Source of the DNA: Thalassospira sp. ER-Se-21-Dark
Lineage (GTDB): Bacteria; Pseudomonadota; Alphaproteobacteria; Rhodospirillales; Thalassospiraceae
NCBI RefSeq assembly: GCF_017922435.1
Contig: NZ_VDEZ01000001.1
Location: forward strand, 620,001-684,000
DNA: 64,000 bases
Reading direction: 5' to 3'
Within the stretch, counting starts at the first letter, position 1; each line of letters starts with the position of its first letter. Under the pieces are notes generated by a model. The model was not told the DNA's origin and searched no databases. It worked only from the letters and a program-made list of their open reading frames with translations. Shown one piece after another: positions 1 to 8,246 of the stretch. The position numbers and the translations under genes were made by a program.

Positions 1-1039
1 GTTCGGACTGCTCAATCTCTGAAAGCGGCAAGACCGGTGCAAAACTTGCTACTTCCTCGACGGTTTCGCGCTGTTTTGCGCGATCCGTCAGAGATCGCCT
101 ATCCCATACATCAATCAGTTCCTGCCAACCATCAAGCAGCCACCAGAGATACTCAATCGTCTCACCGATGGCCTTTTTGGCAGTTTCCCAATCCGTCAGA
201 ACCTTGCCAAGTTCGCTGTTCCAGCTATCAACTTCCTCGATGCGCTTCAAGGCATGATTACTTGTCGAACGGGTCGCACTAACGATACGTCCGGCCATAA
301 AGCGGAAGTCGGACTGTTCGGAATTTGACCATTCCTCGATATCCTGGGCAAACTTTTTGAGCCCGTTGGCCAGAACACGAAGCTGCCCCTGACATCCCTC
401 AAGGTCCAGACCGACCGGGGCGATCATCTTGCTCCATTCGCCAAGGCTATCAATGATGGTATCGTTTGCGACCTTGTGCTCGGATGCAAAGCGGTTCAGC
501 GCCCGGCGAGCGCGAATCTGACCTTCGGTGGTCATCAATTCTTCGCGCTTCATGTCCTTGACAGCATCACCACCAAGTTGGCGCAAGGCCTGATGGAGAA
601 CCGCCATCTGACCGAGTTCGCGTGATGCTTTTTCCGTCCAGTTGCGCCGCGTGCAGGTGCGCGCCAGTTGCACCCCGCCAACGCCGGTACTGCCAACGTC
701 GCGACTATGCTCCAGAACCGTTTGCGGACGGACATCCTCCAACTCGATAAGGCGGTCGTAAAGCATGCGGTCATGAACCGAAAGATCGAACACTTCGCGC
801 AATGTATCGAGCGGTAATTCATAGGTGCCAAGTCCGCCAGACAGACCGGGCAACATGATCATTTTCCGTCCGGCCTTGCCAATGGAAACGCGCGCGTAAC
901 GCAGGGTCTTGGTCGTAAACGGAGTCCTGACACCGCGCGAAGCAAATGTTTGCGGCAAGCACGCCAAAGGATCGTCCGGCACCTCATGCGGTTCAGGAGA
1001 CTTGTGGCTGACGGAATTTACGATCTTCTGTTTATTCAT
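1..1039 (-). CDS. Hypothetical protein, 3' end cut by window edge
   Basis: An open frame runs from an ATG at 1039 off the left edge (346 complete codons, no stop), beginning MNKQKIVNSVSHKSPEPHEV. The N-terminal ~45 residues are polar and Pro-rich. A central part carries a short Gly-rich stretch near residue 65 (PGLSGGLG). The remainder is rich in Glu, Lys and Leu and looks mostly helical, with a Trp-rich patch (EYLWWLLDGWQ) near residue 307. No signal peptide or membrane segment is visible and I do not recognise a family. Codon use matches the neighbouring genes. It points away from the homogentisate dioxygenase-like gene and has its own upstream region containing two inverted repeats. Function unknown; only the coding status and start are claimed. 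Confidence 0.75.
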   Translation of the reverse strand, partial: MNKQKIVNSVSHKSPEPHEVPDDPLACLPQTFASRGVRTPFTTKTLRYARVSIGKAGRKMIMLPGLSGGLGTYELPLDTLREVFDLSVHDRMLYDRLIELEDVRPQTVLEHSRDVGSTGVGGVQLARTCTRRNWTEKASRELGQMAVLHQALRQLGGDAVKDMKREELMTTEGQIRARRALNRFASEHKVANDTIIDSLGEWSKMIAPVGLDLEGCQGQLRVLANGLKKFAQDIEEWSNSEQSDFRFMAGRIVSATRSTSNHALKRIEEVDSWNSELGKVLTDWETAKKAIGETIEYLWWLLDGWQELIDVWDRRSLTDRAKQRETVEEVASFAPVLPLSEIEQSE

Positions 1040-1166
1040 TCTTGGCTTTGGCTAAGCGGTATCGGCGCTAATGTCTGATGGTCACCCTGACGCCCCTTTA
1101 AGGGCAGGATTCCCGGCGTAAGAAAGCAGTACGTAATGAACATTTTGTCATTTTGGCCAGAAATTC

Positions 1167-1233
1167 TCGGGACAACTCAGACTATCCCGACAAGGTGGTA
1201 ATTACATTAACAACCTTCCCCGAAATTACCACC
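1167..1233. promoter_or_regulatory. Two inverted repeats in a non-coding gap
   Basis: The 244-base gap 1040-1283 has no credible gene. It holds TCGGGA/TCCCGA (1167-1172 and 1185-1190) and a perfect 10-bp inverted repeat GGTGGTAATT/AATTACCACC (1194-1203 and 1224-1233). They lie upstream of the partial gene at 1-1039 and downstream of the dioxygenase gene. No T-run follows the hairpin on the minus strand, so an operator is likelier than a terminator. This is inference from symmetry only. Confidence 0.35.
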
Positions 1234-1283
1234 ATCAACTGGCGGCGCCAAATTGCCATTTTTCACCGAATGTCAGCAAGTCC

Positions 1284-2420
1284 TTATAGTGTCTCTTGTG
1301 CTTTTTCCCACGTTTTCACATACGCCTTCCATTCCGCACCATCCGGAATGGATTCATCAACCGTCAGGAATGCCCGACTGTCGATCATGATGGCCACTTC
1401 TTCGGTTTCCACCGGTGCCTTGACCATCTTTGTCTGATAGGCGCTTGGATGTGGTCCGTGCGGGAAACCGCTTGGATGGAATGTTGCCATTCCGGCCTTT
1501 ATTTCGCCGCGACTGAAGAACTCGCCTCGGTGATAAAAAATGAACTCATCTGCATCTTCGTTCGAATGATAGAACGGCACACGCATGATACCGGACTCGC
1601 CCTCTCCTACCTTGGGGATGAAGGTGCTGATTGAAAAGGTCTCTGTGACAAAGGTGCACGACGCTGCGGGCGGCGTTCTCTGACCGTCGGAGCGATGTTT
1701 TGCAAGGTCGCGCCAATTCAGCTTCACCACACAAAGATCGCCTTCCCAACCAATCGCGTCCAGAGGGTTGAACGGATAGGTCAGGGTCGAAACCTGCCCA
1801 CGGCGCTTGATGTGAATTTCCCAGAAGGCATCGTCTTGCTGGGCAATGAAGGCGTCATCAATTCTGGGCAAGGTAAACAGCATCGGGTTAATCGCGCTTG
1901 GCCCGCCCTGTGCTGCGTCCGGCAGCTTGAAGGCCGATGCCGTTGCCTCGATCATCATAAATTCTGAAAGTTCAGATGGCTCAATCCGCCAGGCGGTGCC
2001 GCGCGGTAAAAGGATATAGTCCCCGTCGCAATAGGGTAGATGACCGTAATCGCAAAACAGTGCCCCGGACCCGTTGTGAACAAAGATCAGCGTATCGCCA
2101 TCCGCATTACGGGCAAGCGCATGCATCTTGTTTTCGGTTTTCCAGTAACGTACTTCCATATGATCATTGTGAAGCACTCGACGGGCCTGCAATGGGCAGG
2201 CCGGGCCTGGTGAAAGCTTGCCAAGGGAAAACGCCCGTGGTCGCAAAGGTCCTTCAAATGTCGCCCAGCCGGCCGGCGGGTGACGATGATAAATTTGCGC
2301 GGACGGCCCCGCGAAGCCGGCACGTCCGACTTCGCGCTGATATGTTTTTTGGTCGCCTTGCCCATCAGAGCGCGCGACACATTGACCTTCGCTGTTTGGA
2401 AGCCTGATCCAGTTCGTCAT
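1284..2420 (-). CDS. hmgA: Homogentisate 1,2-dioxygenase family protein
   Basis: A 378-residue cupin-fold dioxygenase of the HmgA family, which opens the ring of homogentisate to maleylacetoacetate in tyrosine/phenylalanine breakdown using Fe(II). The iron-site region is visible in the C-terminal third: HSNEDADEFIFYHRGEF supplies a His and a Glu, and FHPSGFPHGPHP supplies the later His cluster. The protein is shorter than the ~430-residue animal and pseudomonad enzymes, as in many alphaproteobacterial members, so the exact substrate is less certain than the family. The start at 2420 (MTNWIRLPN) is chosen over an upstream ATG at 2474 because GGGAGG sits just before it. The gene is divergent from a small cupin gene at 2631. 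No maleylacetoacetate isomerase or fumarylacetoacetase gene is adjacent. Confidence 0.8.
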   Translation of the reverse strand: MTNWIRLPNSEGQCVARSDGQGDQKTYQREVGRAGFAGPSAQIYHRHPPAGWATFEGPLRPRAFSLGKLSPGPACPLQARRVLHNDHMEVRYWKTENKMHALARNADGDTLIFVHNGSGALFCDYGHLPYCDGDYILLPRGTAWRIEPSELSEFMMIEATASAFKLPDAAQGGPSAINPMLFTLPRIDDAFIAQQDDAFWEIHIKRRGQVSTLTYPFNPLDAIGWEGDLCVVKLNWRDLAKHRSDGQRTPPAASCTFVTETFSISTFIPKVGEGESGIMRVPFYHSNEDADEFIFYHRGEFFSRGEIKAGMATFHPSGFPHGPHPSAYQTKMVKAPVETEEVAIMIDSRAFLTVDESIPDGAEWKAYVKTWEKAQETL

Positions 2421-2630
2421 GTGATCCTCCCAGATCGGTTTTATCGGGAGCCAAACGGAGTGGATCGCAACCATGCCCCCTTTCTACCGATATGAGAAAG
2501 AAGTGGTTGTTTTTCAAGCGTTACGAATTGGAAACACAAAATCATTGAGCGCCTTACTGCGCCAAAAAAATCAACCTGTGATATCATCGTAATTCTCGAA
2601 AGGCGGTGCATAGATCAGGGACCGAAAACG

Positions 2631-3050
2631 ATGTCAGATCGCAATACCCAGCAGGCCATTTTTCTGAACCAAGGCAAAGGCCGCAGCTACGACATGGGCC
2701 GAATCAAGGCCAATTTTAAGGCTGATGGTCAGGAAACAGCCAATCAGTATTCCATTTCTGAATGGTGGATGGAGCCAAACACCAAAGGTATCGGCGCGCA
2801 TTCTCACGATGAGGGGAACGAGATTTTCTATGTGCTGGAAGGCACAATGAGCTTTCTGATCGGTGAGAACTGGCAGGAAGCAGAAAAAGGCAGTTTTATC
2901 TATGTTCCGGCTGGTGTGCAGCACGACTTTGGGAACCGCAGTTCGGAAAAGGCAGGTGTGCTGAATATCTTCGCACCCGGCGCGTTTGAAGAAAACATGC
3001 CCAAAATCGTTGAATGGTTCAAAGACAACCCACCGCAGAATGTCACCTGA
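2631..3050 (+). CDS. Small cupin-domain protein
   Basis: A 139-residue single cupin. Cupin motif 1 is seen as HSHDEGNEIFYVLEG (residues ~57-71) and motif 2 as PAGVQHDFGN (~93-102), with the His/Glu set expected to bind one metal ion. There is no signal peptide, so it should be cytoplasmic. The reaction cannot be read from sequence; single cupins of this type include isomerases, dioxygenases and sensors. It is divergent from the HmgA-family gene, and its 3' end overlaps the convergent LysR gene by 8 bp, so transcription of the two genes may interfere. Confidence 0.8.
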   Translation: MSDRNTQQAIFLNQGKGRSYDMGRIKANFKADGQETANQYSISEWWMEPNTKGIGAHSHDEGNEIFYVLEGTMSFLIGENWQEAEKGSFIYVPAGVQHDFGNRSSEKAGVLNIFAPGAFEENMPKIVEWFKDNPPQNVT

Positions 3051-3948
3051 TGGCCTGCCAGTCATAGCGTCGCATATAGTCAAGGAATGCACGCATGGCA
3101 GCACTAGGAAGACGACGATCCGGATAATACAAGAACCAATGCGGCAAGGTCTGGCTCCACTCAGAGAGCACCTCCACCAGCTGACCAGTCAGTATATAGG
3201 GCTTGGCGTAGTCCTCGAAAACATGTGCCAGCCCCATGCTTGCCAGGGCGGCCTGCAATTCGTTATGCGCCGTACTGACCGTCAAGCGGCCGGTGGGCGA
3301 GATTTCGAACTCTTCATCCCCCTCGACAAATTTCCAGTTAACAAGCCTACCATTGGAAAACCGGCGTTTGATACAGTCATGATTTATAAGGTCATCTGGC
3401 GACCTAGGCTGGCCGTGCTTCTTAAGATATTCAGGCGAAGCAACAATCGCATAACGAAGCGCCGGACCAAGCGGAAGTGCGATCATGTCCTGTGCGAGCT
3501 GCTTGCCAAACCTTACGCCTGCATCAAACCCTTGTTCGACAATGTCGATGACCGCCGCATCACTGATCAGTTCAATCTTCACTTGCGGGTAAGCATCCAT
3601 GAAGTCGAAAGCAAGCGGGCACAGAAAATGATCAATTGCCGGTGCAGGCGCATTTATACGTAACGTCCCGGACGGGCTGTCTCTCAATTCATCGACTTCG
3701 GCAATCGCAAGCCTGATATCGCTTAGCGCTGGCATCAATCGTTCAAGAAGACGCTGCCCTGCTTCTGTCGGGGAAACACTTCTTGTTGTCCGATTAAGCA
3801 ACCGGATCCCCAATGCCTCTTCCAAAGCGTTCATTGTCTGGCTCAATGCCGAAGAAGATACGCCGCGCTCGAGTGCGGCCGCACGGAACCCGCCGCACCG
3901 AACGATGGCGACAAACACATCAAAGCTGTCTAGACGCATTGCACTCAT
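3043..3948 (-). CDS. LysR-family transcriptional regulator
   Basis: A 301-residue LysR-type regulator. The winged helix-turn-helix spans residues ~5-65 (FRAAALERGVSSSALSQTMN, then LGIRLLNRTTRSVSPTEAG), followed by a two-lobed effector domain from ~90 to the end. It resembles the CrgA/AaeR-like group. It is divergently placed from the metallo-beta-lactamase-fold gene at 4123, the classic arrangement for a LysR regulator controlling its neighbour and itself. The AT-rich gap 3949-4122 contains T-N-A type imperfect symmetry (for example TAATCAATCTGGTTA near 3963), a plausible LysR site. The effector is unknown. The 3' end overlaps the convergent cupin gene by 8 bp. Confidence 0.85.
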   Translation of the reverse strand: MSAMRLDSFDVFVAIVRCGGFRAAALERGVSSSALSQTMNALEEALGIRLLNRTTRSVSPTEAGQRLLERLMPALSDIRLAIAEVDELRDSPSGTLRINAPAPAIDHFLCPLAFDFMDAYPQVKIELISDAAVIDIVEQGFDAGVRFGKQLAQDMIALPLGPALRYAIVASPEYLKKHGQPRSPDDLINHDCIKRRFSNGRLVNWKFVEGDEEFEISPTGRLTVSTAHNELQAALASMGLAHVFEDYAKPYILTGQLVEVLSEWSQTLPHWFLYYPDRRLPSAAMRAFLDYMRRYDWQAIR

Positions 3949-4122
3949 TGCGAAGTATATCTAATCAATCTGGTTAACTTTACATATATTATCAGATCAA
4001 TTTTCCTCTGTCATGCTCGTCTGATGGATAACGTTGCGCTCCAATTGCTTCCTTTTGCCAATCATTGCAGGCCCACACCACTGAATGAAGCAAAGAAGTG
4101 CCCACCGAATAAGGGAAGACAG

Positions 4123-5115
4123 ATGAGTACCCTAACCCTGAACAGACGCGCCATCATGCTGTCCGCCGTTGCAGGCGCATCCAGCATGTTCATCCCAAGC
4201 TTGGGCTTTTTTGGCGATGCAAATGCCCAAACCGCAGCTTCAGCAGGCAGCAATACCGGTCACTACCGCTTCCGCGTTGGCGAAATCACCGCAACGGTAC
4301 TGAGCGATGGCATCATTGGCGGGCCACCGCGCATCTATGCGAGCAACGCTCCTGAGGCTGAACTGGAAGAAGTGCTGCGCCAAGCATTCCTTCCGACCGA
4401 TCACATGACGCTCTACATGAATACACTGCTGATAGAAACCGGTGGAAAGCGGATTCTTATCGAAGCCGGCGCAGGCAAGACGATGGGGCCGGGCGGCGGT
4501 CGCATATTTGATAACCTTGCTGCAATCGGACTTGGTCCTGCTGACATTGATGCGGTCGTCATCTCGCACACCCATCCAGATCATGTCGGCAATCTTCGTA
4601 CTGCGGATGGCGGCAAAGCGTTTCCTAATGCCAGGGTCTTTGTCCCGAAGGCGGACTGGGATTTCTTCGTCGCCAACGATCCGGACCTTTCCTATATGCC
4701 GGTCCCGCAGGATTTCCGCACGCGCTTCGCCGCAAACATCAAGAGCAGCCTTGAACCGGTCACACGCGATATCGAGCTTTACGAAGCAGGTGACGAGATC
4801 GTACCGGGCCTGACAACGATTGTCGCTGCTGGCCACACACCGGGCATGGCGACCTTCCTTGTTCATTCAGGCAAAGAACAGCTCCTGCTGACAGCAGACC
4901 TTGCTTATCACCCGGTCATCAATGTCGATAGACCTTGGATTCCCGGCCCAGACCGTGACAAGGAGACAGCACTCAACTCCCGCCGTCGTATTTTTGACAG
5001 GGCCGCTGCAGACCGCATTCCGGTGCTTGGCTTCCACTTCCCGTTTCCCGGACTTGGTCACATGCTCAAGACAGATGAAGCCTACGCATGGGTCCCTGCC
5101 AACTGGGCGTTTTGA
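4123..5115 (+). CDS. Exported MBL-fold metallohydrolase
   Basis: A 330-residue metallo-beta-lactamase-fold hydrolase. The N-terminus (MSTLTLNRRAIMLSAVAGAS) has a twin-arginine type signal with a hydrophobic stretch and a likely cleavage after ANAQ, so the enzyme is probably folded in the cytoplasm and exported by Tat. The metal motif SHTHPDHVGN is intact, as are later His and Asp positions (AAGHTPGMATF, LTADLAYHP, FHFPFPGLGH). This layout resembles the quorum-quenching lactonase/alkyl-sulfatase-like MBL group, but the substrate is not readable. The ATG at 4123 is preferred over one at 4024 because only it places the RR signal at the N-terminus, and GGGAAG precedes it. It is divergent from a LysR gene, its probable regulator. 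Confidence 0.8.
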   Translation: MSTLTLNRRAIMLSAVAGASSMFIPSLGFFGDANAQTAASAGSNTGHYRFRVGEITATVLSDGIIGGPPRIYASNAPEAELEEVLRQAFLPTDHMTLYMNTLLIETGGKRILIEAGAGKTMGPGGGRIFDNLAAIGLGPADIDAVVISHTHPDHVGNLRTADGGKAFPNARVFVPKADWDFFVANDPDLSYMPVPQDFRTRFAANIKSSLEPVTRDIELYEAGDEIVPGLTTIVAAGHTPGMATFLVHSGKEQLLLTADLAYHPVINVDRPWIPGPDRDKETALNSRRRIFDRAAADRIPVLGFHFPFPGLGHMLKTDEAYAWVPANWAF

Positions 5116-5280
5116 AACTCTGGTATAATAAAGTGCCGCCCGTCAGAGCAAATTGGGATGGCCCGATGACTTACCAGCGCGTCCCGAATTGGGCTGGTTG
5201 AAGCTTGCATCCACAAAGCGAATCACATCGATCTTGGATCATGTCAGTCTTTGACGAATATGCAGCCTATCTGATGCTCA

Positions 5281-5326
5281 GAAAAAACCAAATGCCCGGA
5301 GGGATATCCGTCCGGGCCTTTGGTTT
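5281..5326 (-). terminator. Rho-independent terminator of tRNA-Arg
   Basis: A 16-bp stem with one mismatch pairs 5285-5300 with 5311-5326 around the loop GGGATATCCG. On the minus strand it is followed by TTTTTTC. It starts 2 bases beyond the encoded CCA end of the tRNA. Confidence 0.85.
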
Positions 5327-5328
5327 AA

Positions 5329-5405
5329 TGGTGCGCCCGACAGGATTCGAACCTGTGGCCCCCAGATTAGGAATCTGGTGCTCTATCCTGCTGAGCTACG
5401 GGCGC
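5329..5405 (-). tRNA. tRNA-Arg (anticodon CCT)
   Basis: On the minus strand the acceptor stem GCGCCCG pairs with CGGGCGC, followed by discriminator A and an encoded CCA (5329-5331). The D arm is GCTCAGCAGGATAGAGC, the anticodon stem CCAGA/TCTGG encloses loop TTCCTAA giving anticodon CCT, and the T arm is ACAGGTTCGAATCCTGT. It reads AGG codons for arginine. All four stems pair properly. Confidence 0.97.
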
Positions 5406-5500
5406 ACTGCCAAAAGGCAGCATTCCATTAGCAGCAAATCCGATGGCGATCAATCCGCGAGGGCACGGATATTGCCACCTTGGTGGTCAAAACATTGCCC

Positions 5501-5540
5501 GAAAAACGAATCAGCCGAGGATGCGCTCACCCTCGGCTGA
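5501..5540 (-). terminator. Terminator downstream of the PagL-like gene
   Basis: A perfect 10-bp stem TCAGCCGAGG/CCTCGGCTGA (5511-5520 and 5531-5540) with a 10-base loop, followed on the minus strand by TTCGTTTTTC. It lies 25 bases beyond the stop of the PagL-like gene. Confidence 0.8.
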
Positions 5541-5564
5541 TTAAAACCCTTATCGATGATCGCC

Positions 5565-6089
5565 TTAGTCGAACAGGCGCTCGATCGGGAAGGAATAGGT
5601 CAGCGACAGGATTTCTGTACCCGGGTTCTCGTCACCGATGCTGGCGTTCGAGATGTGCGAGATACCAAGGCTCAGACGTTCGTGGCTGTCAAAGCGGAAG
5701 CCGAGCTCAAGACCCGAACGGAATTCGATCCAGTGACCAAGATCTTCACCATTGCCCTGATGGTATGCGCCAACCGAGGTGTAGACGCTGGAAACAAAAT
5801 GATCGCCCCACAGAACATCAACAGCCAGACCGCCATAACCGTGAACGGCACCTTCGGAAGTGACCATCACACCGCCGATCGGGCGGGTGACATCAAACAT
5901 CGCGTGCTGCGCACGATAGTTCAGACGAAATTCGGCAGCTTCTTCGTCCTGCGTGATATCGACCATACCGGTCGAAAATTCAAGCAGTCCGGAATCGTTA
6001 TCATTTCCAAGAATTTGCTGTGCTTGTGCGGTGTTCAAAAAACCAAACAGTACGCAAACTGCAAGCAGTTTCCCCAAAACCAACTTCAT
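5565..6089 (-). CDS. pagL: PagL-type lipid A 3-O-deacylase
   Basis: A 174-residue outer-membrane enzyme predicted to remove the 3-position acyl chain from lipid A. A Sec signal peptide (MKLVLGKLLAVCVLFGFLNTAQA) is followed by amphipathic segments consistent with a small beta-barrel ending in an aromatic/charged C-terminus. The active-site stretch SHISNASIGDENPGTE keeps His, Ser at +2 and Glu at +14, exactly the spacing of the His126/Ser128/Glu140 triad in Pseudomonas PagL. The start at 6089 is preferred over an in-frame GTG at 6104 because it places the signal peptide at the N-terminus and is preceded by GTGGGG. It is a monocistronic unit with its own terminator. Overall identity to characterised PagL is not known here; the call rests on triad and topology. 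Confidence 0.8.
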   Translation of the reverse strand: MKLVLGKLLAVCVLFGFLNTAQAQQILGNDNDSGLLEFSTGMVDITQDEEAAEFRLNYRAQHAMFDVTRPIGGVMVTSEGAVHGYGGLAVDVLWGDHFVSSVYTSVGAYHQGNGEDLGHWIEFRSGLELGFRFDSHERLSLGISHISNASIGDENPGTEILSLTYSFPIERLFD

Positions 6090-6177
6090 TAACCAAGTCC
6101 CCACTAGATCAATCGGTTCGATATACTACCCAACCGTGCTTCAAACTCAACAACACAATGCTGCTTGTCTGTTAATT

Positions 6178-7134
6178 TTACACAAACTTCTTGCCATCAA
6201 ACCGGTTGGTCGCCAGGACCAGTTCCCGGATAATCCCGGGTTCGCTGGCCGCATGCCCGGCATCATCAACGATGACCAGTTCAGAGCCATCCCACGCCTT
6301 GTGAAGTGCCAAGGCCGAAACTGGCGGGCACACAACGTCATAGCGCCCCTGCACAATGACGAGCGGTGCATGGGAAATACGACCAATGTTCTTGATCAAC
6401 TGGTCTTCTTCAAAGAAGCAGCGATGTACAAAATAATGATGTTCAAGCTTGGCCAGCGCCAGCGCGATCTGGTCACTCTCAAAGACCTCGACCAGACCAT
6501 CATCAGGCAGAAGCGTACAGCATGTCGCCTCATAGGCTGACCAGACTCGTGCGGCATCAATGGCCGCCTCTTCACCATCCTTGCCAGAGAAGATATCGGC
6601 ATAACGGTCAAGCAAGGGCTGATAACCGGGATTATCTTTGAAACCAGCAGCATCAAGGAAGCGGCGCTCTGCCTCGGGAAAGAACCGCCCCATGCCTTCC
6701 ATGAACCATTTGATTTCGGATGTCGTGCCAAGAAAGATACCGCGCAGGACAAAGCCTGTAACGCGTTCCGGGCAAGCCTGACCGTAGGCCAACGCCAAAG
6801 TCGACCCCCACGAGCCCCCAAACACCAGCCAACGATCAATGCCGCGCTCCTTGCGCAGGGCTTCGATATCGCCAATCAGATGTTCGGTCGTGTTATTTTC
6901 AAGGCTGCCGAACGGGCGTGATTTTCCGGCCCCGCGCTGATCAAATAAAATCACACGGTACTTTTCCGGATCAAAGAAGCGGCGGCTGTTGAGCGAGATG
7001 CCCCCACCCGGACCGCCATGCAGGAAGATGACCGGCAGCCCATCGGGGTTACCAACTTCTTCCCAGTAAATCTCGTGACCGTCTTCACGAGGTAACCAAC
7101 CCGACTGATGGGGCGAAATTTCGGGATAGAGCAC
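6178..7134 (-). CDS. pip: Prolyl aminopeptidase (proline iminopeptidase)
   Basis: An alpha/beta-hydrolase of the S33 family that releases N-terminal proline from peptides in the cytoplasm. Typical signatures are HGGPGGG (oxyanion region), DQRGAGKS, the nucleophile elbow GGSWGSTLALAYG, the acid in GRYDVVCPP and the catalytic His in DDAGHAASE. The open frame extends upstream to an ATG at 7308, but the first ~58 codons translate to a Cys/Arg-rich sequence unlike the family. Known Pip proteins begin just before the LYPEI...SGW motif. A GTG at 7134 (VLYPEISPHQSGW), preceded by AAAAGG, gives 318 residues, the usual length. The start is therefore an inference from family length. Confidence 0.85.
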   Translation of the reverse strand: MLYPEISPHQSGWLPREDGHEIYWEEVGNPDGLPVIFLHGGPGGGISLNSRRFFDPEKYRVILFDQRGAGKSRPFGSLENNTTEHLIGDIEALRKERGIDRWLVFGGSWGSTLALAYGQACPERVTGFVLRGIFLGTTSEIKWFMEGMGRFFPEAERRFLDAAGFKDNPGYQPLLDRYADIFSGKDGEEAAIDAARVWSAYEATCCTLLPDDGLVEVFESDQIALALAKLEHHYFVHRCFFEEDQLIKNIGRISHAPLVIVQGRYDVVCPPVSALALHKAWDGSELVIVDDAGHAASEPGIIRELVLATNRFDGKKFV

Positions 7135-7157
7135 GCGAAGGACCTTTTCTTTATTAA

Positions 7158-7247
7158 ATGGGACGCTGTCTTTTCGCCGGTGGTGGCGCGTACAAGAAGT
7201 CGCATAAACAACGGTATAAGAACAAGCTCTATTGCGCCCGCGACTAA
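7158..7247 (+). CDS. Possible 29-residue basic small protein
   Basis: A short frame, MGRCLFAGGGAYKKSHKQRY then KNKLYCARD, lies in the gap between pip and the SNase-fold gene on the opposite strand. Ten of its 29 residues are Lys, Arg or His, mostly in the second half, and it ends with a TAA overlapping the neighbour's TAG. AAGGA precedes the ATG at about 15 bases, farther than ideal. It looks more protein-like than the opposite-strand translation, but a frame this short can arise by chance. No function is proposed. Confidence 0.25.
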   Translation: MGRCLFAGGGAYKKSHKQRYKNKLYCARD

Positions 7248-8086
7248 CGGGCGAGGCAGAGCCAGAACGGGTTTTCAAGTGTGATGTAAGGCCCACCGCG
7301 ATTTTCAATCACGCCACGTACCCGAACTTCCTGCCCGACCCAATCCTGCAGGATGTCTTGAAAGTCTTCGCCGTTGGCGAATGCATCGCGCAAGGTAGCG
7401 TCCAATGCGATGGTGAAATCTTCGCGCCAATTCGATCCGAAGTTAAGGTAACTGCGCCATTCCTGATGTTCGATGCTTCTGATCGTGCCATCAATCAATG
7501 CAAATCTGCCAATCGCATCGTGGGCGGTCGGGATATTCTCTGCCCCCGCATCATGGGCCCGCACATAATAGGCTGTCTCTGGGCTAGGGTCGGACCATAT
7601 GCCAGACTGATTTTTGATCGCAGCATCCTCGATCCCGATCAGCTTCGGCACATCCTGCCCGCTTTCAGGAACAAGCATCGCGAGACCGGCAGCCAAAAGT
7701 TCTGCATGCCAATCGCCGACACCTTCACCTTGAATGCGAACCGGTATTCGTCCGAGAAAATCTGGCTGTTCGGCCAGCGGCGTGACCGAAACCTTGTTTG
7801 CACTCGCCTGTTCCAGCCATGCCCGTGCCGCGTCATCATATCCCGGTACAAACGCAATATCTGCCAGCCGAAATGATTTTCCCGACAGCTCGGCGACGGT
7901 GAATGCATCAACCGCTTCAATATTGAGCTGCACATCACGCCAAACCGGCCGCGGATCCGTTGAGAGCAGCGTTTGACCATCACCCGCGATGATGTCAGCA
8001 CCGCAGCGCCAATCGGCGGCCATCACGGGTAGATTGGCCCCACAAACGGCGACAACAAGCAGCATTAATGTGCCTTTACGCCACAC
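7244..8086 (-). CDS. Exported SNase-fold (thermonuclease-like) protein
   Basis: A 280-residue exported protein with a staphylococcal-nuclease-like region (residues ~55-145) and a C-terminal OB-like segment (VRVRGVIENRGGPYITLENP). The recognisable part is LGRIPVRIQ...WHAELLAAGLAMLVPE, matching the yGRt...NaeLvrqGlA pattern of the family. The first SNase motif (DGDT, then R-x-x-GID-x-PE) is degenerate: the corresponding stretch reads VDAFTVAEL and FRLADIAFVP, lacking the expected catalytic Glu, so nuclease activity is doubtful. A GTG start at 8086 gives a proper Sec signal (WRKGTLMLLVVAVCGANLPVMA); an ATG at 8065 is the alternative and would lack the positive n-region. It is divergent from the M48 protease gene, and both products are envelope proteins. 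Confidence 0.6.
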   Translation of the reverse strand: MWRKGTLMLLVVAVCGANLPVMAADWRCGADIIAGDGQTLLSTDPRPVWRDVQLNIEAVDAFTVAELSGKSFRLADIAFVPGYDDAARAWLEQASANKVSVTPLAEQPDFLGRIPVRIQGEGVGDWHAELLAAGLAMLVPESGQDVPKLIGIEDAAIKNQSGIWSDPSPETAYYVRAHDAGAENIPTAHDAIGRFALIDGTIRSIEHQEWRSYLNFGSNWREDFTIALDATLRDAFANGEDFQDILQDWVGQEVRVRGVIENRGGPYITLENPFWLCLAR

Positions 8087-8246
8087 CAATGTCGATCCAG
8101 CCCAAAAATTTCCCCATTTTTGATGCTTGATTCGGGATTGCGAAAAGATTGAATGATCAAGGAACACGCGCTACCAATTCCCGGTTGGTTTCGCAAATAT
8201 ATTGCGCCACAGCTTACACGGCCAAAGGACACGAGGAAAGATATCA

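Noticed and set aside
6178-7308. Taking the longest frame (376 codons) as prolyl aminopeptidase
   Set aside because: The first 58 codons do not resemble the family and include a Cys/Arg-rich stretch; the GTG at 7134 gives the normal length.
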